64,000 bases of DNA, taken from JABWCE01 sp964617955 (lineage in GTDB: Bacteria > Bacteroidota > Bacteroidia > NS11-12g > UBA9320). Positions 1 through 8,602 of the stretch are shown here, in pieces. The stretch lies in NCBI GenBank assembly GCA_964617955.1, contig CAZTXB010000007.1, positions 62,001 to 126,000 on the forward strand, given 5' to 3'. The number at the start of each line of letters is the position of its first letter. The stretch's first letter is position 1. The position numbers and the translations under genes were made by a program. The notes beneath the pieces were generated by a model that worked only from the letters and a program-made list of their open reading frames with translations, had not been told where the DNA came from and ran no database searches.

Positions 1-503
1 CTTCGCCTTCAAACGGTCTTTACATTGAAATATATTTTCAGGACGCCAAGAAAAAAGACTTAAAAGACTTTAATGTTACGCTTTCGAACAATATAAGCAC
101 TTTTGGGAATGGTATATTGCCTATCGCATTCGATGCCGGGCAGGTTCCAAAATATTATACCCTTATCGTGAATTACTTTAATGTAGGCGGCTTAACCAAC
201 GAGTATACCATCGTTGACAACCTTAGATTCGAAGGATCCAGTGGAAGCGTTTCCCCTTTAACATTTACTAAACCAGGACTATGTTTCCCAAATCCGACCA
301 GCGGTGCAGTGCATATCAATCCTCAATCGGGCATGAAGGCCAGTAAAGCTATCCTTTACGGCATCGATGGAACCATGAACGTGGCCGGCGTTTCGGATTC
401 GGAACTGGATCTTTCCAATTTGGCCAATGGACTGTATTTTATTGAATTATATGATGTGTCAAACCAAATTATTGGCAGAGACAAATTGAATGTCCAACAT
501 TGA
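1..503 (+). CDS. Secreted protein with type A T9SS sorting domain (3' end only)
   Basis: The reading frame is open from the first bases of the window, so only the C-terminal part (about 166 residues, codons from base 3) is present and the start lies outside. The last about 75 residues have the Por-type/type A sorting domain layout (TIGR04183): a FPNPTSG motif, an ILYGIDG segment, then LDLSNLANGLYFIEL and a final short strand ending in KLNVQH. In this family the domain directs export across the outer membrane by the type IX secretion system and is cleaved during surface attachment. The preceding part looks like beta-sandwich sequence and gives no clue to the activity. The stop codon lies 4 bp from the convergent queA stop. 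Confidence 0.85.
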   Translation, partial: SPSNGLYIEIYFQDAKKKDLKDFNVTLSNNISTFGNGILPIAFDAGQVPKYYTLIVNYFNVGGLTNEYTIVDNLRFEGSSGSVSPLTFTKPGLCFPNPTSGAVHINPQSGMKASKAILYGIDGTMNVAGVSDSELDLSNLANGLYFIELYDVSNQIIGRDKLNVQH

Positions 504-506
504 GTT

Positions 507-1715
507 TTAGAGCCAAAGTAGACTGCTGTCTCCGTAGCTCAAAAATCGATAATCGTTTTCCAGGGCTTCCCGGTAAACTTCACGCCAGGCTTCTCCAATG
601 CATGCTGCTATAAGCATAATAAGGGTGGTGTTTGGATGGTGAAAATTGGTAATTAATGCCTTGACCGACCTGAACTTATAACCTGGCATGATGAGGATGG
701 TGGTATCGGCCAACAAACTCTCCAATTTATTTTCAGTCATGAACGATTGAACAGCCTCCAAGGATTCTGTCCAGCTAAGATTTGAGGACCAGGTATAGGG
801 GTCTAACTTTCCTATGGATAATGGATTTTTCATGTGTTGCGTGATTTTAAATCCCATCCAATACATACTTTCAAGCGCTCTTAACGTGGTAGTCCCTACC
901 GCTATGTTGTCTTTTTCATTGAGAAGTTTTGAAACAAAAGAACGGCTGATCGAAAAAATCTCCCTGTGCATGTCATGCTCTACAACGCGCTCTGTTTTCA
1001 CAGGGGCAAAAGTTCCGGCACCTACGTAGAGCGTCAGTTCTTCAAGTGCATTCTTATTTTGTAACAACTCTTGTTTGAGCGCTTCTGTAAAGTGAAGAGC
1101 GGCTGTTGGCGCAGCCACAGCTCCTGCATTTGAAGCAAAAATGGTTTGATATGTTTGCACATCTTCTTTCTCAACTTCTCTCTTGATGTAAGGAGGTAAA
1201 GGAATTTTGCCTATACGCTCAAGTAGCTCTGCAAAGGTGTGCGAACTGTTCCAGGTAAATTCAACCTCCTGACTTTCTTTCGATATCAATTTTGCCTCAA
1301 CCTTAACAGGTTTCCCATCCCATTCGAGTGTGAGAACAAGAGGCTCTTCAGTTTTCCATTTCTTCGCATTTCCAATGATACAAGCCCAGGTTACTTTTTC
1401 TTGTACACCCATTATTTGCTCCATGCTGTTGAATGGGTGCAATGGCTCCAAAATAAAAATTTCGATTCTGGCCCCTGAGTTTTTGTAAAAGATCATTCGC
1501 GCAGGTATCACTTTGGCGTTGTTAAGTACAAGACGATGTGTTGCCTTCATTAACTTAGGCAATTCATAGAAAAAATGGTGGCTTATTTGCCCATTTTTAT
1601 AGAGCAAGAGTTTTGAGGCATCCCTTCTCCCCACCGGTTTCTGGGCAATTCTTTCCTCAGGCAATTCATACCCAAAATCACTTATCTTTATTTCATTGAA
1701 AATTTCAGGTATCAT
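507..1715 (-). CDS. queA: S-adenosylmethionine:tRNA ribosyltransferase-isomerase QueA
   Basis: Transfers and isomerises the ribose moiety of SAM onto 7-aminomethyl-7-deazaguanine in tRNA, giving epoxyqueuosine in the queuosine pathway; cytoplasmic. Family motifs are clear: FGYELPEERIAQKP at residues 14-27, IPLPPYIKR at 171-179, the YQTIFASNAGAVAAPTAALH block at 189-208, and the C-terminal ALITNFHHPNTTLIMLIAA stretch. At 402 residues it is somewhat longer than the roughly 350-residue proteobacterial enzymes, which is usual for this phylum. Its ATG overlaps the dprA stop in an ATGA junction, so the two genes are translationally coupled, dprA first. Confidence 0.95.
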   Translation of the reverse strand: MIPEIFNEIKISDFGYELPEERIAQKPVGRRDASKLLLYKNGQISHHFFYELPKLMKATHRLVLNNAKVIPARMIFYKNSGARIEIFILEPLHPFNSMEQIMGVQEKVTWACIIGNAKKWKTEEPLVLTLEWDGKPVKVEAKLISKESQEVEFTWNSSHTFAELLERIGKIPLPPYIKREVEKEDVQTYQTIFASNAGAVAAPTAALHFTEALKQELLQNKNALEELTLYVGAGTFAPVKTERVVEHDMHREIFSISRSFVSKLLNEKDNIAVGTTTLRALESMYWMGFKITQHMKNPLSIGKLDPYTWSSNLSWTESLEAVQSFMTENKLESLLADTTILIMPGYKFRSVKALITNFHHPNTTLIMLIAACIGEAWREVYREALENDYRFLSYGDSSLLWL

Positions 1716-2806
1716 ATGAGTTGAAATCTCTTACCGGGCAATGATTTAATATAACCTTTAAATTCCAAATCCAGCAAAGTAAGGGCAGCCTGACTGCTGC
1801 TCAATTTAGATAGTGACATAATTTCGTCTATTTCCATCACCGGTTTTGATTTAAATAGGTTCCATAAAAGTGTTTCCTCTTGCGAAAAATCCAAAGGCAA
1901 ACTCTTTTGTGATGGTTTGGTTTTGTTTAGGGTATCCATTCCAAGGGCTTTTATCAAGTCCCATGCATTTTCGATAAGTTCGGCCTTATTGGTTTTGATC
2001 AGGTAATTGCATCCGGCCGATTTCTCATCTCCGGCCCGACCAGGCACAGCCAACAAAGTCCGGTCGTATTGCCAAGCCAATTCAGCGGTAATCATCGACC
2101 CTCCTCTTTTTGCCGTTTCCACCACTACAAGGGCATCACATAAGCCGGCAACGATGCGGTTTCGCTTCGGAAAGTTTTCCCTATCGGGAGCGGTTCCCGA
2201 TACGAATTCCGATACCAAGGCCCCTCCCCCTTCACGCATGCTGCGTGCTTGCCTGGCGTGTTCCGAAGGGTATATTCTGTCGAGACCATGGGCCAAGACG
2301 CCTAAGGTTGGTATATTATTTTTCAAGGCCGCTTTATGAGCACAAATGTCAATTCCATATGCCATGCCACTGATAACAGTGATTCCCAAGCCTGAGATTT
2401 CCTGGATTAAATTTTCACAAAATGCAGTGCCGTATTCGCTTGGTTTTCTGGTTCCAACTACTGAAATCATTTTTTCGGCGTTTAGATCGGCGTCGCCTGC
2501 CTGATAAAGCAAAACCGGGCAATCTGCATTGCTTTTCAATCGATAGGGATATTGCTTGGAAGTGTAAAAGTGCGCTTTAATATGGTTTTTTTCGAGGTAG
2601 TGTAGTTCATTTTCAGCACGGTCGAACGACTTGTACTCAAGGATGGCCCTCGCCACTTTTTCTCCAACCTCAGGAATTTTTAAAAGGCTTGTTTTTTTTT
2701 GTTTAAATACCTCAGAAGCACTGCCGCAATAACTGATAAGATTTTTGGCAATCACGGGACCCACTCCTTCCACACAGGTTAAAGCTATCTGATAAGGTAA
2801 TTCCAT
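1712..2806 (-). CDS. dprA: DNA-processing protein DprA
   Basis: Binds incoming single-stranded DNA and loads RecA during natural transformation; cytoplasmic. The order of parts is typical: helix-hairpin-helix-like N-terminus (residues 8-60), a Rossmann-like core with VVGTRKPSEYG at 116-126, SGMAYGID at 146-153, FPKRNRIVAGL at 212-222 and KRGGSMITAELA at 233-244, then a C-terminal winged helix (about 300-364). Length of 364 matches the family. It is the first gene of a two-gene unit with queA, overlapping by 4 bp. Full length with all signature residues, so probably functional. Confidence 0.95.
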   Translation of the reverse strand: MELPYQIALTCVEGVGPVIAKNLISYCGSASEVFKQKKTSLLKIPEVGEKVARAILEYKSFDRAENELHYLEKNHIKAHFYTSKQYPYRLKSNADCPVLLYQAGDADLNAEKMISVVGTRKPSEYGTAFCENLIQEISGLGITVISGMAYGIDICAHKAALKNNIPTLGVLAHGLDRIYPSEHARQARSMREGGGALVSEFVSGTAPDRENFPKRNRIVAGLCDALVVVETAKRGGSMITAELAWQYDRTLLAVPGRAGDEKSAGCNYLIKTNKAELIENAWDLIKALGMDTLNKTKPSQKSLPLDFSQEETLLWNLFKSKPVMEIDEIMSLSKLSSSQAALTLLDLEFKGYIKSLPGKRFQLI

Positions 2807-2843
2807 CTGTTAGTGTGGCTTTTCGGACTGCGTCCAACCATGT

Positions 2844-4130
2844 TTAGCGCTGATTGGTATTGGTATTAAAATGCAAATATCCTATTAATTCATCATATCC
2901 GTATTGTTGATTTTTATGATAAATAAAAAGGTCGTAATCGTTTTCAGTTTCATAATGATCGCCCTCCGTAAAGGTAACCTCGGGGTATAAACCATCGTCG
3001 GAAGGTGTGATGTACTCATAATTGTAATAGCTCTGTTTTAACTTTACCTTTTTGTGGTAAAACCCCATGTTGGCATCGTATTCCATTTTAAACTTTGGTT
3101 TCATTTGCCAGTCGGAGAGTTCTCCAAAAATATACACGCCATTGGGACTTATTTCATGGTCGGCCTTTAGAAAAAAATGAACAAGAGCATAATCCCCATC
3201 CTCTACTATCTTAGTTCCATCTTTATTCTGTATGGCGCGACGGCCGTTAAAATCGAATTGATTGTAATACGCCAGGTGAGCCCTCGTTTGATCGGGCTTG
3301 AGTACCGCGTTTTTCATGGAATCAATATACTTTTCGGCCACATTCATGCTAAAAAAGCGAAGGGATCTGATGTCGAAGAACCTATATTCATTTCCCCCTC
3401 CGAATAAATTTCCATCCTCATAATTGTAAACCAACTGCCCATTGTTCACAAAATTTGGCTTTAGGTCAGTTATGGCATTGCTCCAATTGTAGTTTTGCAA
3501 AATGGCTGCTTTTACATCAATGTAGGGATTGGGTATAAAATAATTTTTATAATCGACCCAAAAATCGACCTCCTGTTTTGAAAACCTGTATCTAACATCG
3601 GTAGCCGAGTTGACTTTGGCCGTAATGGTTAATTTATTATCGATTACCATTAACCTACGGGTAATCACCAAATCTTCTTTGTCGAAATTTCGGTAAATTT
3701 TCAAAACATAATTACCGGAGCGCGTGATACCCATGTCGACGGAAGGAAAAGTAAACCGGTAGCTCACATATTTTTGATAGGTATTGGTACTGAATTTAAA
3801 ATCGTTGATGTTGTTTTGATAATTTCCGCTGAGATACTCATTTTGACTCATGTTGCTTGGCTCCCAATTCGCATTGCAGTGAATAAGCGTATATTGAAGA
3901 AACTCATTGGTCGGCCTCAGCATATCAAATGAACATTGGAGTTGTTCCCCTTGGTTTAAATTAATAAGCGGAACAGGATTCATGGTTTCAGAAGTTTTGT
4001 TGAGCAAAACGGTTTCTACCATGGGATCAAATATCTTATTGGAGTATACGGTTGGCGCTTCCTCTTCCAAACTTTGACCAAAGGCGAAAGGGGCAGTAAA
4101 GATGATTAATAACCCAAAAAATTGTTTCAT
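2844..4130 (-). CDS. Type IX secretion system plug protein (DUF5103)
   Basis: DUF5103 proteins were identified as the periplasmic plug that closes one side of the SprA translocon of the type IX secretion system. The frame stays open upstream to 4247, but the ATG at 4130 gives a good signal peptide (MKQFFGLLIIFTAPFAFGQ), so I chose it; the protein is then 428 residues, the usual family length. The body is beta-rich, with a LQCSFDMLRPTNEFLQYTLI segment and a late VYIFGELSDWQ region resembling the family's carbohydrate-binding-like module. It fits the other T9SS substrates and parts in the window (1-503, 22307-32011). It stands alone on the minus strand, 38 bp downstream of nothing but the dprA start. 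Confidence 0.85.
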   Translation of the reverse strand: MKQFFGLLIIFTAPFAFGQSLEEEAPTVYSNKIFDPMVETVLLNKTSETMNPVPLINLNQGEQLQCSFDMLRPTNEFLQYTLIHCNANWEPSNMSQNEYLSGNYQNNINDFKFSTNTYQKYVSYRFTFPSVDMGITRSGNYVLKIYRNFDKEDLVITRRLMVIDNKLTITAKVNSATDVRYRFSKQEVDFWVDYKNYFIPNPYIDVKAAILQNYNWSNAITDLKPNFVNNGQLVYNYEDGNLFGGGNEYRFFDIRSLRFFSMNVAEKYIDSMKNAVLKPDQTRAHLAYYNQFDFNGRRAIQNKDGTKIVEDGDYALVHFFLKADHEISPNGVYIFGELSDWQMKPKFKMEYDANMGFYHKKVKLKQSYYNYEYITPSDDGLYPEVTFTEGDHYETENDYDLFIYHKNQQYGYDELIGYLHFNTNTNQR

Positions 4131-4476
4131 TTGATTGATAGCTGCAAAGTAGGTTCCAATTTGTTTAGAATGCAATAAGTATAAACGGAATAAATAATTA
4201 TTTATGTCACGCATCTTCCTCCCTTCAGCTTTAGCGAGACTTTCCAATTAAGCCTGGTAGGTGTTCACATGCTTTTTGGTAACCACTTTACGCTCTCCTT
4301 TATATACTCTTCGCTCCTATACCCTTCCGAAAAATATTTCCTTATTCATGTCGATTCTTTTAAAATGACTTGTCTCTAGGAAGAGAATTAACCTTTTATC
4401 CGAAACATGCCTGCATTAGTCGATAACCTGTATCTGGAATTATTTTAATATTAACTTTGAATTGCAAAGTACTTTT
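4131..4476. other. Divergent intergenic region
   Basis: A 346-bp gap between two divergent genes. I see no RNA gene or repeat. The only recognisable element is a TAnnTTTG-type box just before the rightward gene, listed separately. Confidence 0.5.
4452..4459 (+). promoter_or_regulatory. Candidate Bacteroidota -7 box (TAACTTTG)
   Basis: An exact match to the TAnnTTTG -7 consensus of Bacteroidota primary sigma factors, ending 17 bp before the ATG of the membrane protein gene at 4477. No convincing TTG/TTTG -33 element lies 19-21 bp upstream, so this is a weak assignment. Confidence 0.35.
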
Positions 4477-5115
4477 ATGAGCAACGTAAACGAACAACTC
4501 AAAGACCTCAACGCCATCAGACAAATGATGGAGCGTTCCAACAAATTTATTTCCTTGAGTGGACTCTCAGGCGTGATTGGCGGTCTAGCGGCTCTTGCAG
4601 GCGCGGCCATTGCAAAATACAAAATGGTAAATGATTTTATGTCGCATAGCATTGAATCGGTATGGACACCTTACTTTTTAGGCAACCTGAGTTACTACAG
4701 TTTTTATGTGATCGATGCTGCCTTGGTTATGCTTGTGGCTTTCGGTGCTGGTATTTTACCGACCATGGCCAGAGCCAAAAAGAAAAAGCAAAACATTTTT
4801 AACCCCACAGCTTACAGGATGTTTATTAATTTACTCATCCCCATTGCGGCAGGGGGATTGTTTTGTTTGCTTCTTATCAATTATTCTCTGTTCGGACTGA
4901 TAGCCCCAAGCATGTTGATTTTTTACGGCTTGGCTTTAATCAACGCCAGCCATTACACCATCAGCGATATCCGCTACCTTGGATATCTTGAAATTGCACT
5001 TGGACTACTCAATGGCATTTATCCCGGTAAGGGCCTCTATTTCTGGGCCTTTGGCTTTGGCGTACTTCACATTGTGTATGGCTTATACATTTACTTCAAA
5101 TACGAAAGAAATTAA
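4477..5115 (+). CDS. Multi-pass membrane protein encoded upstream of creD
   Basis: A 212-residue protein with a short polar N-terminus (about 23 residues) followed by about six hydrophobic segments (near residues 25-43, 70-90, 115-135, 137-155, 165-182, 187-205). I do not recognise a named domain. Proteins of this kind occur next to creD and a small winged-helix regulator in other Bacteroidota, and the same three genes sit together here. The ATG at 4477 is preferred over a TTG at 4462 because it lies just downstream of a -7-like box. Function unknown; an envelope role with CreD is inferred only from position. Confidence 0.7.
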   Translation: MSNVNEQLKDLNAIRQMMERSNKFISLSGLSGVIGGLAALAGAAIAKYKMVNDFMSHSIESVWTPYFLGNLSYYSFYVIDAALVMLVAFGAGILPTMARAKKKKQNIFNPTAYRMFINLLIPIAAGGLFCLLLINYSLFGLIAPSMLIFYGLALINASHYTISDIRYLGYLEIALGLLNGIYPGKGLYFWAFGFGVLHIVYGLYIYFKYERN

Positions 5116-5142
5116 TTTTTACACCTTAAAACACTCCAAAAT

Positions 5143-6480
5143 ATGTACTCCACAGAACCCAAAAATTCATTCTGGCAAAATTATTCTGTCATGCTTAAAA
5201 TGATTCTTGTCGCCATTCTTGTATTGGTATTGCTCATTCCCACTTTTATGATCAGAGGGCTTATTAATGAAAGAAAATACAATCAGCAGGAAGTGATCAA
5301 TGAAGTGGCTTCAAAATGGGGTCGCGAGCAAGTAATTTCGGGTCCGGTAATCAGTGTGCCCTTTACACTCAACAAGGCCAATCAAGCCTCTGTACTCCAG
5401 TATGCTCACTTCCTTCCTGAATCGTACCAGGTAAGCGGACATTTGAACTCCACCTATAGAAAACGCAATATTTTTAAGGTGATTGGTTATGAAGCAGGTT
5501 TTGTAATTAGCGGAGAATTTAAAAAACCCGACCTCAATAGTTTCGGTCAGCAAGTGAAATCGGCTATGGATACCAGTGGTGTTATTGTTCAGTGGCCGAT
5601 TACCGACCTCAAAGGTATAAAAAACCGCATTGTATTGGAAATTGACGGCCAATCGATGGAGATGAACCCGGGACTCACCGTGCAGGATTTGGGAAGTTCG
5701 GGTCTCTGGTGCAGAATCTCACTCCATGAAATTTTTAAAAATAAAAATAGTGTATCCTATCGCATACATTTGGAAAAACTAAACGGGACTCAACGCATAT
5801 CCTTCTTACCCATTGGCAAGGAAACCACCGTAAACCTTACCTCCAATTGGGCTTCGCCCAGTTTCGACGGAAATTTTTTGCCGGATACAAGGAAAGTGAA
5901 AAAATCAGGCTTTGTCGCCAACTGGAAAATTTTAAACCTCAACCGAAATTTTCCTCAGCAATTTACAAGTTCAAATTCTGAACTGAACGCATCGGCCTTT
6001 GGGGTGAGTTTAATTCAACCGGTAGACCACTACCTACTAAGCGAAAGGAGCGCCAAATACGCGATCCTGTTTATCTCCCTCACTTTTCTGACCTTTTTCT
6101 TTTGTGAAATAACCAATAACAGAAAAATACATCCCATTCAATACATTCTTATTGGGCTGGCTATTGTATTGTTTTTCTCTTTGCTCCTCTCCCTTTCCGA
6201 GCAAATTGGCTTTGACCTCGCCTACCTGGCTGCTTCCCTCGGCATCATTAGCATGATTGTGATTTATGCACAGAGCATTTTGAGAAACCTTAAACTTACT
6301 TTAATCATTGGTGGGGTTCTTGCCATGCTTTACGGCTTTATCTACATAATTTTACAGCTTGAAAATCTGGCACTGCTTTTTGGAAGCCTGGGTTTATTTG
6401 TTATTCTTGCTTTGGTCATGTTTGTTTCAAGAAAAATTGACTGGTACAACGTAAGCCAGAGAGCGGAGGAGAAACCTTAA
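5143..6480 (+). CDS. creD: CreD-family inner-membrane protein
   Basis: Matches the CreD family (PF06123): an N-terminal transmembrane helix (about residues 20-42), the characteristic LINERKYNQQEVINEVASKWG stretch and the ISGPVISVPF motif just after it, a large periplasmic beta-rich domain (about 50-295), then five or so transmembrane helices (about 300-430). In Enterobacteria CreD is under CreBC control and affects envelope stability and colicin/beta-lactam tolerance; its biochemical role is not known. The 445-residue length is typical. It lies 27 bp after the membrane protein gene and 58 bp before a winged-helix regulator, which suggests one operon. Confidence 0.9.
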   Translation: MYSTEPKNSFWQNYSVMLKMILVAILVLVLLIPTFMIRGLINERKYNQQEVINEVASKWGREQVISGPVISVPFTLNKANQASVLQYAHFLPESYQVSGHLNSTYRKRNIFKVIGYEAGFVISGEFKKPDLNSFGQQVKSAMDTSGVIVQWPITDLKGIKNRIVLEIDGQSMEMNPGLTVQDLGSSGLWCRISLHEIFKNKNSVSYRIHLEKLNGTQRISFLPIGKETTVNLTSNWASPSFDGNFLPDTRKVKKSGFVANWKILNLNRNFPQQFTSSNSELNASAFGVSLIQPVDHYLLSERSAKYAILFISLTFLTFFFCEITNNRKIHPIQYILIGLAIVLFFSLLLSLSEQIGFDLAYLAASLGIISMIVIYAQSILRNLKLTLIIGGVLAMLYGFIYIILQLENLALLFGSLGLFVILALVMFVSRKIDWYNVSQRAEEKP

Positions 6481-6538
6481 ATGCACCTTAGAGGATATTG
6501 CGCCATCCCTGCACGGTCTCTAAAACCCTTTTGTAAAA

Positions 6539-6841
6539 ATGATTAAAGAGCTTAATAAACATTTTGAAAGTCGCATCAGGCTTGGAATCATGAGTTTACT
6601 TATGATCCATGAACACATCGATTTTAATGAGGTGAAGGAGGCTTTGCAGTTAACAGATGGAAACCTCGCAAGCCATATCAGCGGACTTGAAAAAGAACAG
6701 TATATCGAAGTCATAAAAGAGTTTATTGGAAAAAAGCCAAGAACCCGTTTTAAGAGCACCGAACTAGGCCGCAAAGCCTTTCTCACCCATCTCGACGCCT
6801 TGGAATACCTTATAAAATTAAATCACAACCTGCCGGAATGA
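6539..6841 (+). CDS. Winged-helix transcriptional regulator (HTH_34 type)
   Basis: A 100-residue protein of the small MarR/ArsR-like winged-helix group (PF13601 type). It begins with FESRIRLGIMSLLMIHE, the usual first helix, followed by a recognition region LTDGNLASHISGLEKEQYIE and a wing containing KKPRTRFKSTELGRKAF. There is no sensor domain, so a ligand cannot be guessed. This family commonly sits beside creD and the preceding membrane protein in Bacteroidota, so it probably regulates that operon. Its stop overlaps the next ATG by 4 bp (ATGA). Confidence 0.85.
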   Translation: MIKELNKHFESRIRLGIMSLLMIHEHIDFNEVKEALQLTDGNLASHISGLEKEQYIEVIKEFIGKKPRTRFKSTELGRKAFLTHLDALEYLIKLNHNLPE

Positions 6842-7464
6842 AACCTCTTCGAAATCAACGCGACCTGATCATGATTTTGGGCCTCATGGGGGTTGTTCCC
6901 TCTCTTTGCTTTTTCCTACTGGCCCACAAAACTATTTTTTTGGGCCTTTGCTGGAATACTTTTCTTGGGTTGCTTCCCTTTTACTTCGCTATAAAAGCTC
7001 AGTCATCAAGCAGACAGAATTTTAGATACTTCTCTGCCTTTTTATGGCTTATTTTTCTGCCAAATGCACCTTATATCTTTACCGACATGATTCACGTTTC
7101 GCTCCATGAAAATCACAAAGGTTTTATTGCCTATTTGGTTGCTGTGTTGTCCTTCACTGGCATGCTGTCATGGTTATTTTCTGTAAAACTCATGCTTGCC
7201 AAATTGCCGACTGCATTAAAGCATTGGATTGTTTTTAGGAAATACGGCTATATCACACTTTGTCTGCTCAGTGGTATTGGGGTTGCTATGGGCCGGTTTG
7301 CCCGACTTAATTCTTGGGAACTTTTATACAAACCCGCTGAAGTTTTAAAAGACACAGCTTATATGTACTCAAGCCCTGAACCATGGATTTTGACTTTCGG
7401 GATGGCTAGCCTTTTATACCTTCTCAAGTTTATAGGGCCCGCTGAAAAACACTTAAAGGCTTGA
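6838..7464 (+). CDS. DUF1361 membrane protein
   Basis: A 208-residue polytopic protein of the DUF1361 family (PF07099). The family signature is present: WNTFLGLLPFYFA near residue 40 and WLIFLPNAPYIFTDMIHV near residues 70-87. About six membrane helices are predicted by eye. The biochemical function of DUF1361 is not established. Translational coupling with the winged-helix regulator makes it the last member of the creD group. Confidence 0.85.
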   Translation: MKPLRNQRDLIMILGLMGVVPSLCFFLLAHKTIFLGLCWNTFLGLLPFYFAIKAQSSSRQNFRYFSAFLWLIFLPNAPYIFTDMIHVSLHENHKGFIAYLVAVLSFTGMLSWLFSVKLMLAKLPTALKHWIVFRKYGYITLCLLSGIGVAMGRFARLNSWELLYKPAEVLKDTAYMYSSPEPWILTFGMASLLYLLKFIGPAEKHLKA

Positions 7465-7549
7465 TAGAAGCAGCTTATATCTATTTTAATTCACGATAAA
7501 ATCAGTAAAATATGAATATGTTATGCCTCGAATACTTTCATCCTTTCGT

Positions 7550-7659
7550 TAGTTCATTGCACATGCATTACTTCGGCGGCTGCAGCTTGAGGTACGTCAA
7601 GTACATCTGCGCTTTGCCGCCTCGTCCTGCACACACACTGAACTTTTTCAGCAGGCCCT
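7550..7659. repeat. Dispersed intergenic repeat, copy 1
   Basis: This 110-bp segment matches 8393-8503 over its whole length, with roughly four-fifths identity and a single 1-bp gap. Shared blocks include AGTTCATTGCAC at the left, TTACTTCG, GAGGTACG, AGTACATCT, and ACTGAACTTTTT then GCAGGCCCT at the right. Both copies lie on the same strand in gaps around the kinase and DUF2892 genes. The short frame it creates (7512-7697) is not believable as a gene, since the same region in copy 2 changes length and frame. Confidence 0.75.
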
Positions 7660-7696
7660 ATATAAAAATTAAGCGGTTTGGCTTAGCTTTGGCCTG

Positions 7697-8071
7697 ATGA
7701 AAAGGTTTAGGCAATCCCTTAGCTATGCCCTCAATGGGCTCGTGCATCTCTTTAGAAGCCAGAGAAATGCGCGTATACACGCGGTATTGGCAGGTTTCGC
7801 CATTGCATTGGGTATTGGCCTTAAGCTCAGCAATTACGAATGGATTCTTATTATATTAATCATCGGTTTGGTGCTCTGTGCCGAGGCTTTTAACACGGCC
7901 ATCGAAAGTCTATGTGACAAGTTTCATCCGGAACTTGATTCAAAAATTAAATTGGTGAAGGATTTAAGTGCTGCGGCAGTGCTCATCATCAGTCTTACAG
8001 CCTTGGCCTCTGGCTTAATCATCTTTGTTCCCAAGATTATCCAATGGTTTTCGCTCACTTATATTACCTGA
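7697..8071 (+). CDS. dgkA: Diacylglycerol/undecaprenol kinase family protein
   Basis: A 124-residue integral membrane lipid kinase with three transmembrane helices. The family catalytic stretch AEAFNTAIESLCD (around residues 58-70) is intact, as is the preceding RNARIHA segment. Gram-positive relatives phosphorylate undecaprenol, recycling the lipid carrier for peptidoglycan and polysaccharide synthesis; the Enterobacterial members phosphorylate diacylglycerol. Which lipid is used here cannot be read from the sequence. It is flanked on both sides by intergenic repeat copies. Confidence 0.9.
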   Translation: MKRFRQSLSYALNGLVHLFRSQRNARIHAVLAGFAIALGIGLKLSNYEWILIILIIGLVLCAEAFNTAIESLCDKFHPELDSKIKLVKDLSAAAVLIISLTALASGLIIFVPKIIQWFSLTYIT

Positions 8072-8130
8072 TTTTTCCATTTCATATTCTACTAAAAAAT
8101 TGCACATTTGTTCCAATAAAAGTTAAAAAC

Positions 8131-8307
8131 ATGAGATCAAACCTAAGTCAAACGGATAAAATTATTCGGCTTAGCCTGTCCATTGGTTTTGCCTTGATAG
8201 GACTTTTGCTGAGCTACTGGTGGCTGCTCATTCTTGCAGGTGCATTGTTAATATCAGCCCTATTCAGGGCCTCCAGAAAAACACGCAAAGGCGTACTGAT
8301 AGTATAG
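8131..8307 (+). CDS. DUF2892-type small membrane protein
   Basis: A 58-residue protein with a short basic N-terminus (TDKIIRLSLSIGFALIGL) and two hydrophobic helices separated by a tight turn, followed by a basic tail RASRKTRKG. This is the layout of the DUF2892/YgaP-like transmembrane family (PF11127). The frame is open back to 8044, but the extra residues overlap the kinase gene and have no family likeness, so the ATG at 8131 is chosen. Function unknown. Confidence 0.7.
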   Translation: MRSNLSQTDKIIRLSLSIGFALIGLLLSYWWLLILAGALLISALFRASRKTRKGVLIV

Positions 8308-8392
8308 TTTGATACATTTTTTTTGATAGTGATGCAAAGTATAACACCAAATAATAAAAAATCCCTTGGATTTAAAATTTCAAATCCGGCGA

Positions 8393-8503
8393 TAGTTCAT
8401 TGCACGTCCCTTACTTCGTCGGCTTCGGCTCGAGGTACGGCAAAGTACATCTTCGCCTTGCCTCCTTGTAATGAACGCACACTGAACTTTTTAAGCAGGC
8501 CCT
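8393..8503. repeat. Dispersed intergenic repeat, copy 2
   Basis: Second copy of the 110-bp repeat at 7550-7659, same orientation. Here GTTCATT near the left end and AATGAAC at 8470-8476 are reverse complements, so the RNA or single strand could pair end to end. It lies between the DUF2892 and OsmC genes. Confidence 0.75.
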
Positions 8504-8602
8504 GTTTAATTATTCATTGGTCTACGCCATTTTTGGTTACAGTACCAAAAAATACCATGCCAGTCCTTTTCATTCAAAAAAGAAAAAACATCACCACTCT
8601 AA

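Noticed and set aside
2007..2373. Two plus-strand frames of 87-110 codons
   Set aside because: They are shadows of the dprA gene on the other strand, which has all family motifs.
4131..4476. tRNA or riboswitch in the divergent gap
   Set aside because: No cloverleaf, TTCGA arm or known aptamer motif could be found by eye.
7512..7697. 61-codon frame upstream of the kinase gene
   Set aside because: Lies on the dispersed repeat. The related segment of copy 2 has a gap and different frame length, so coding is not conserved.
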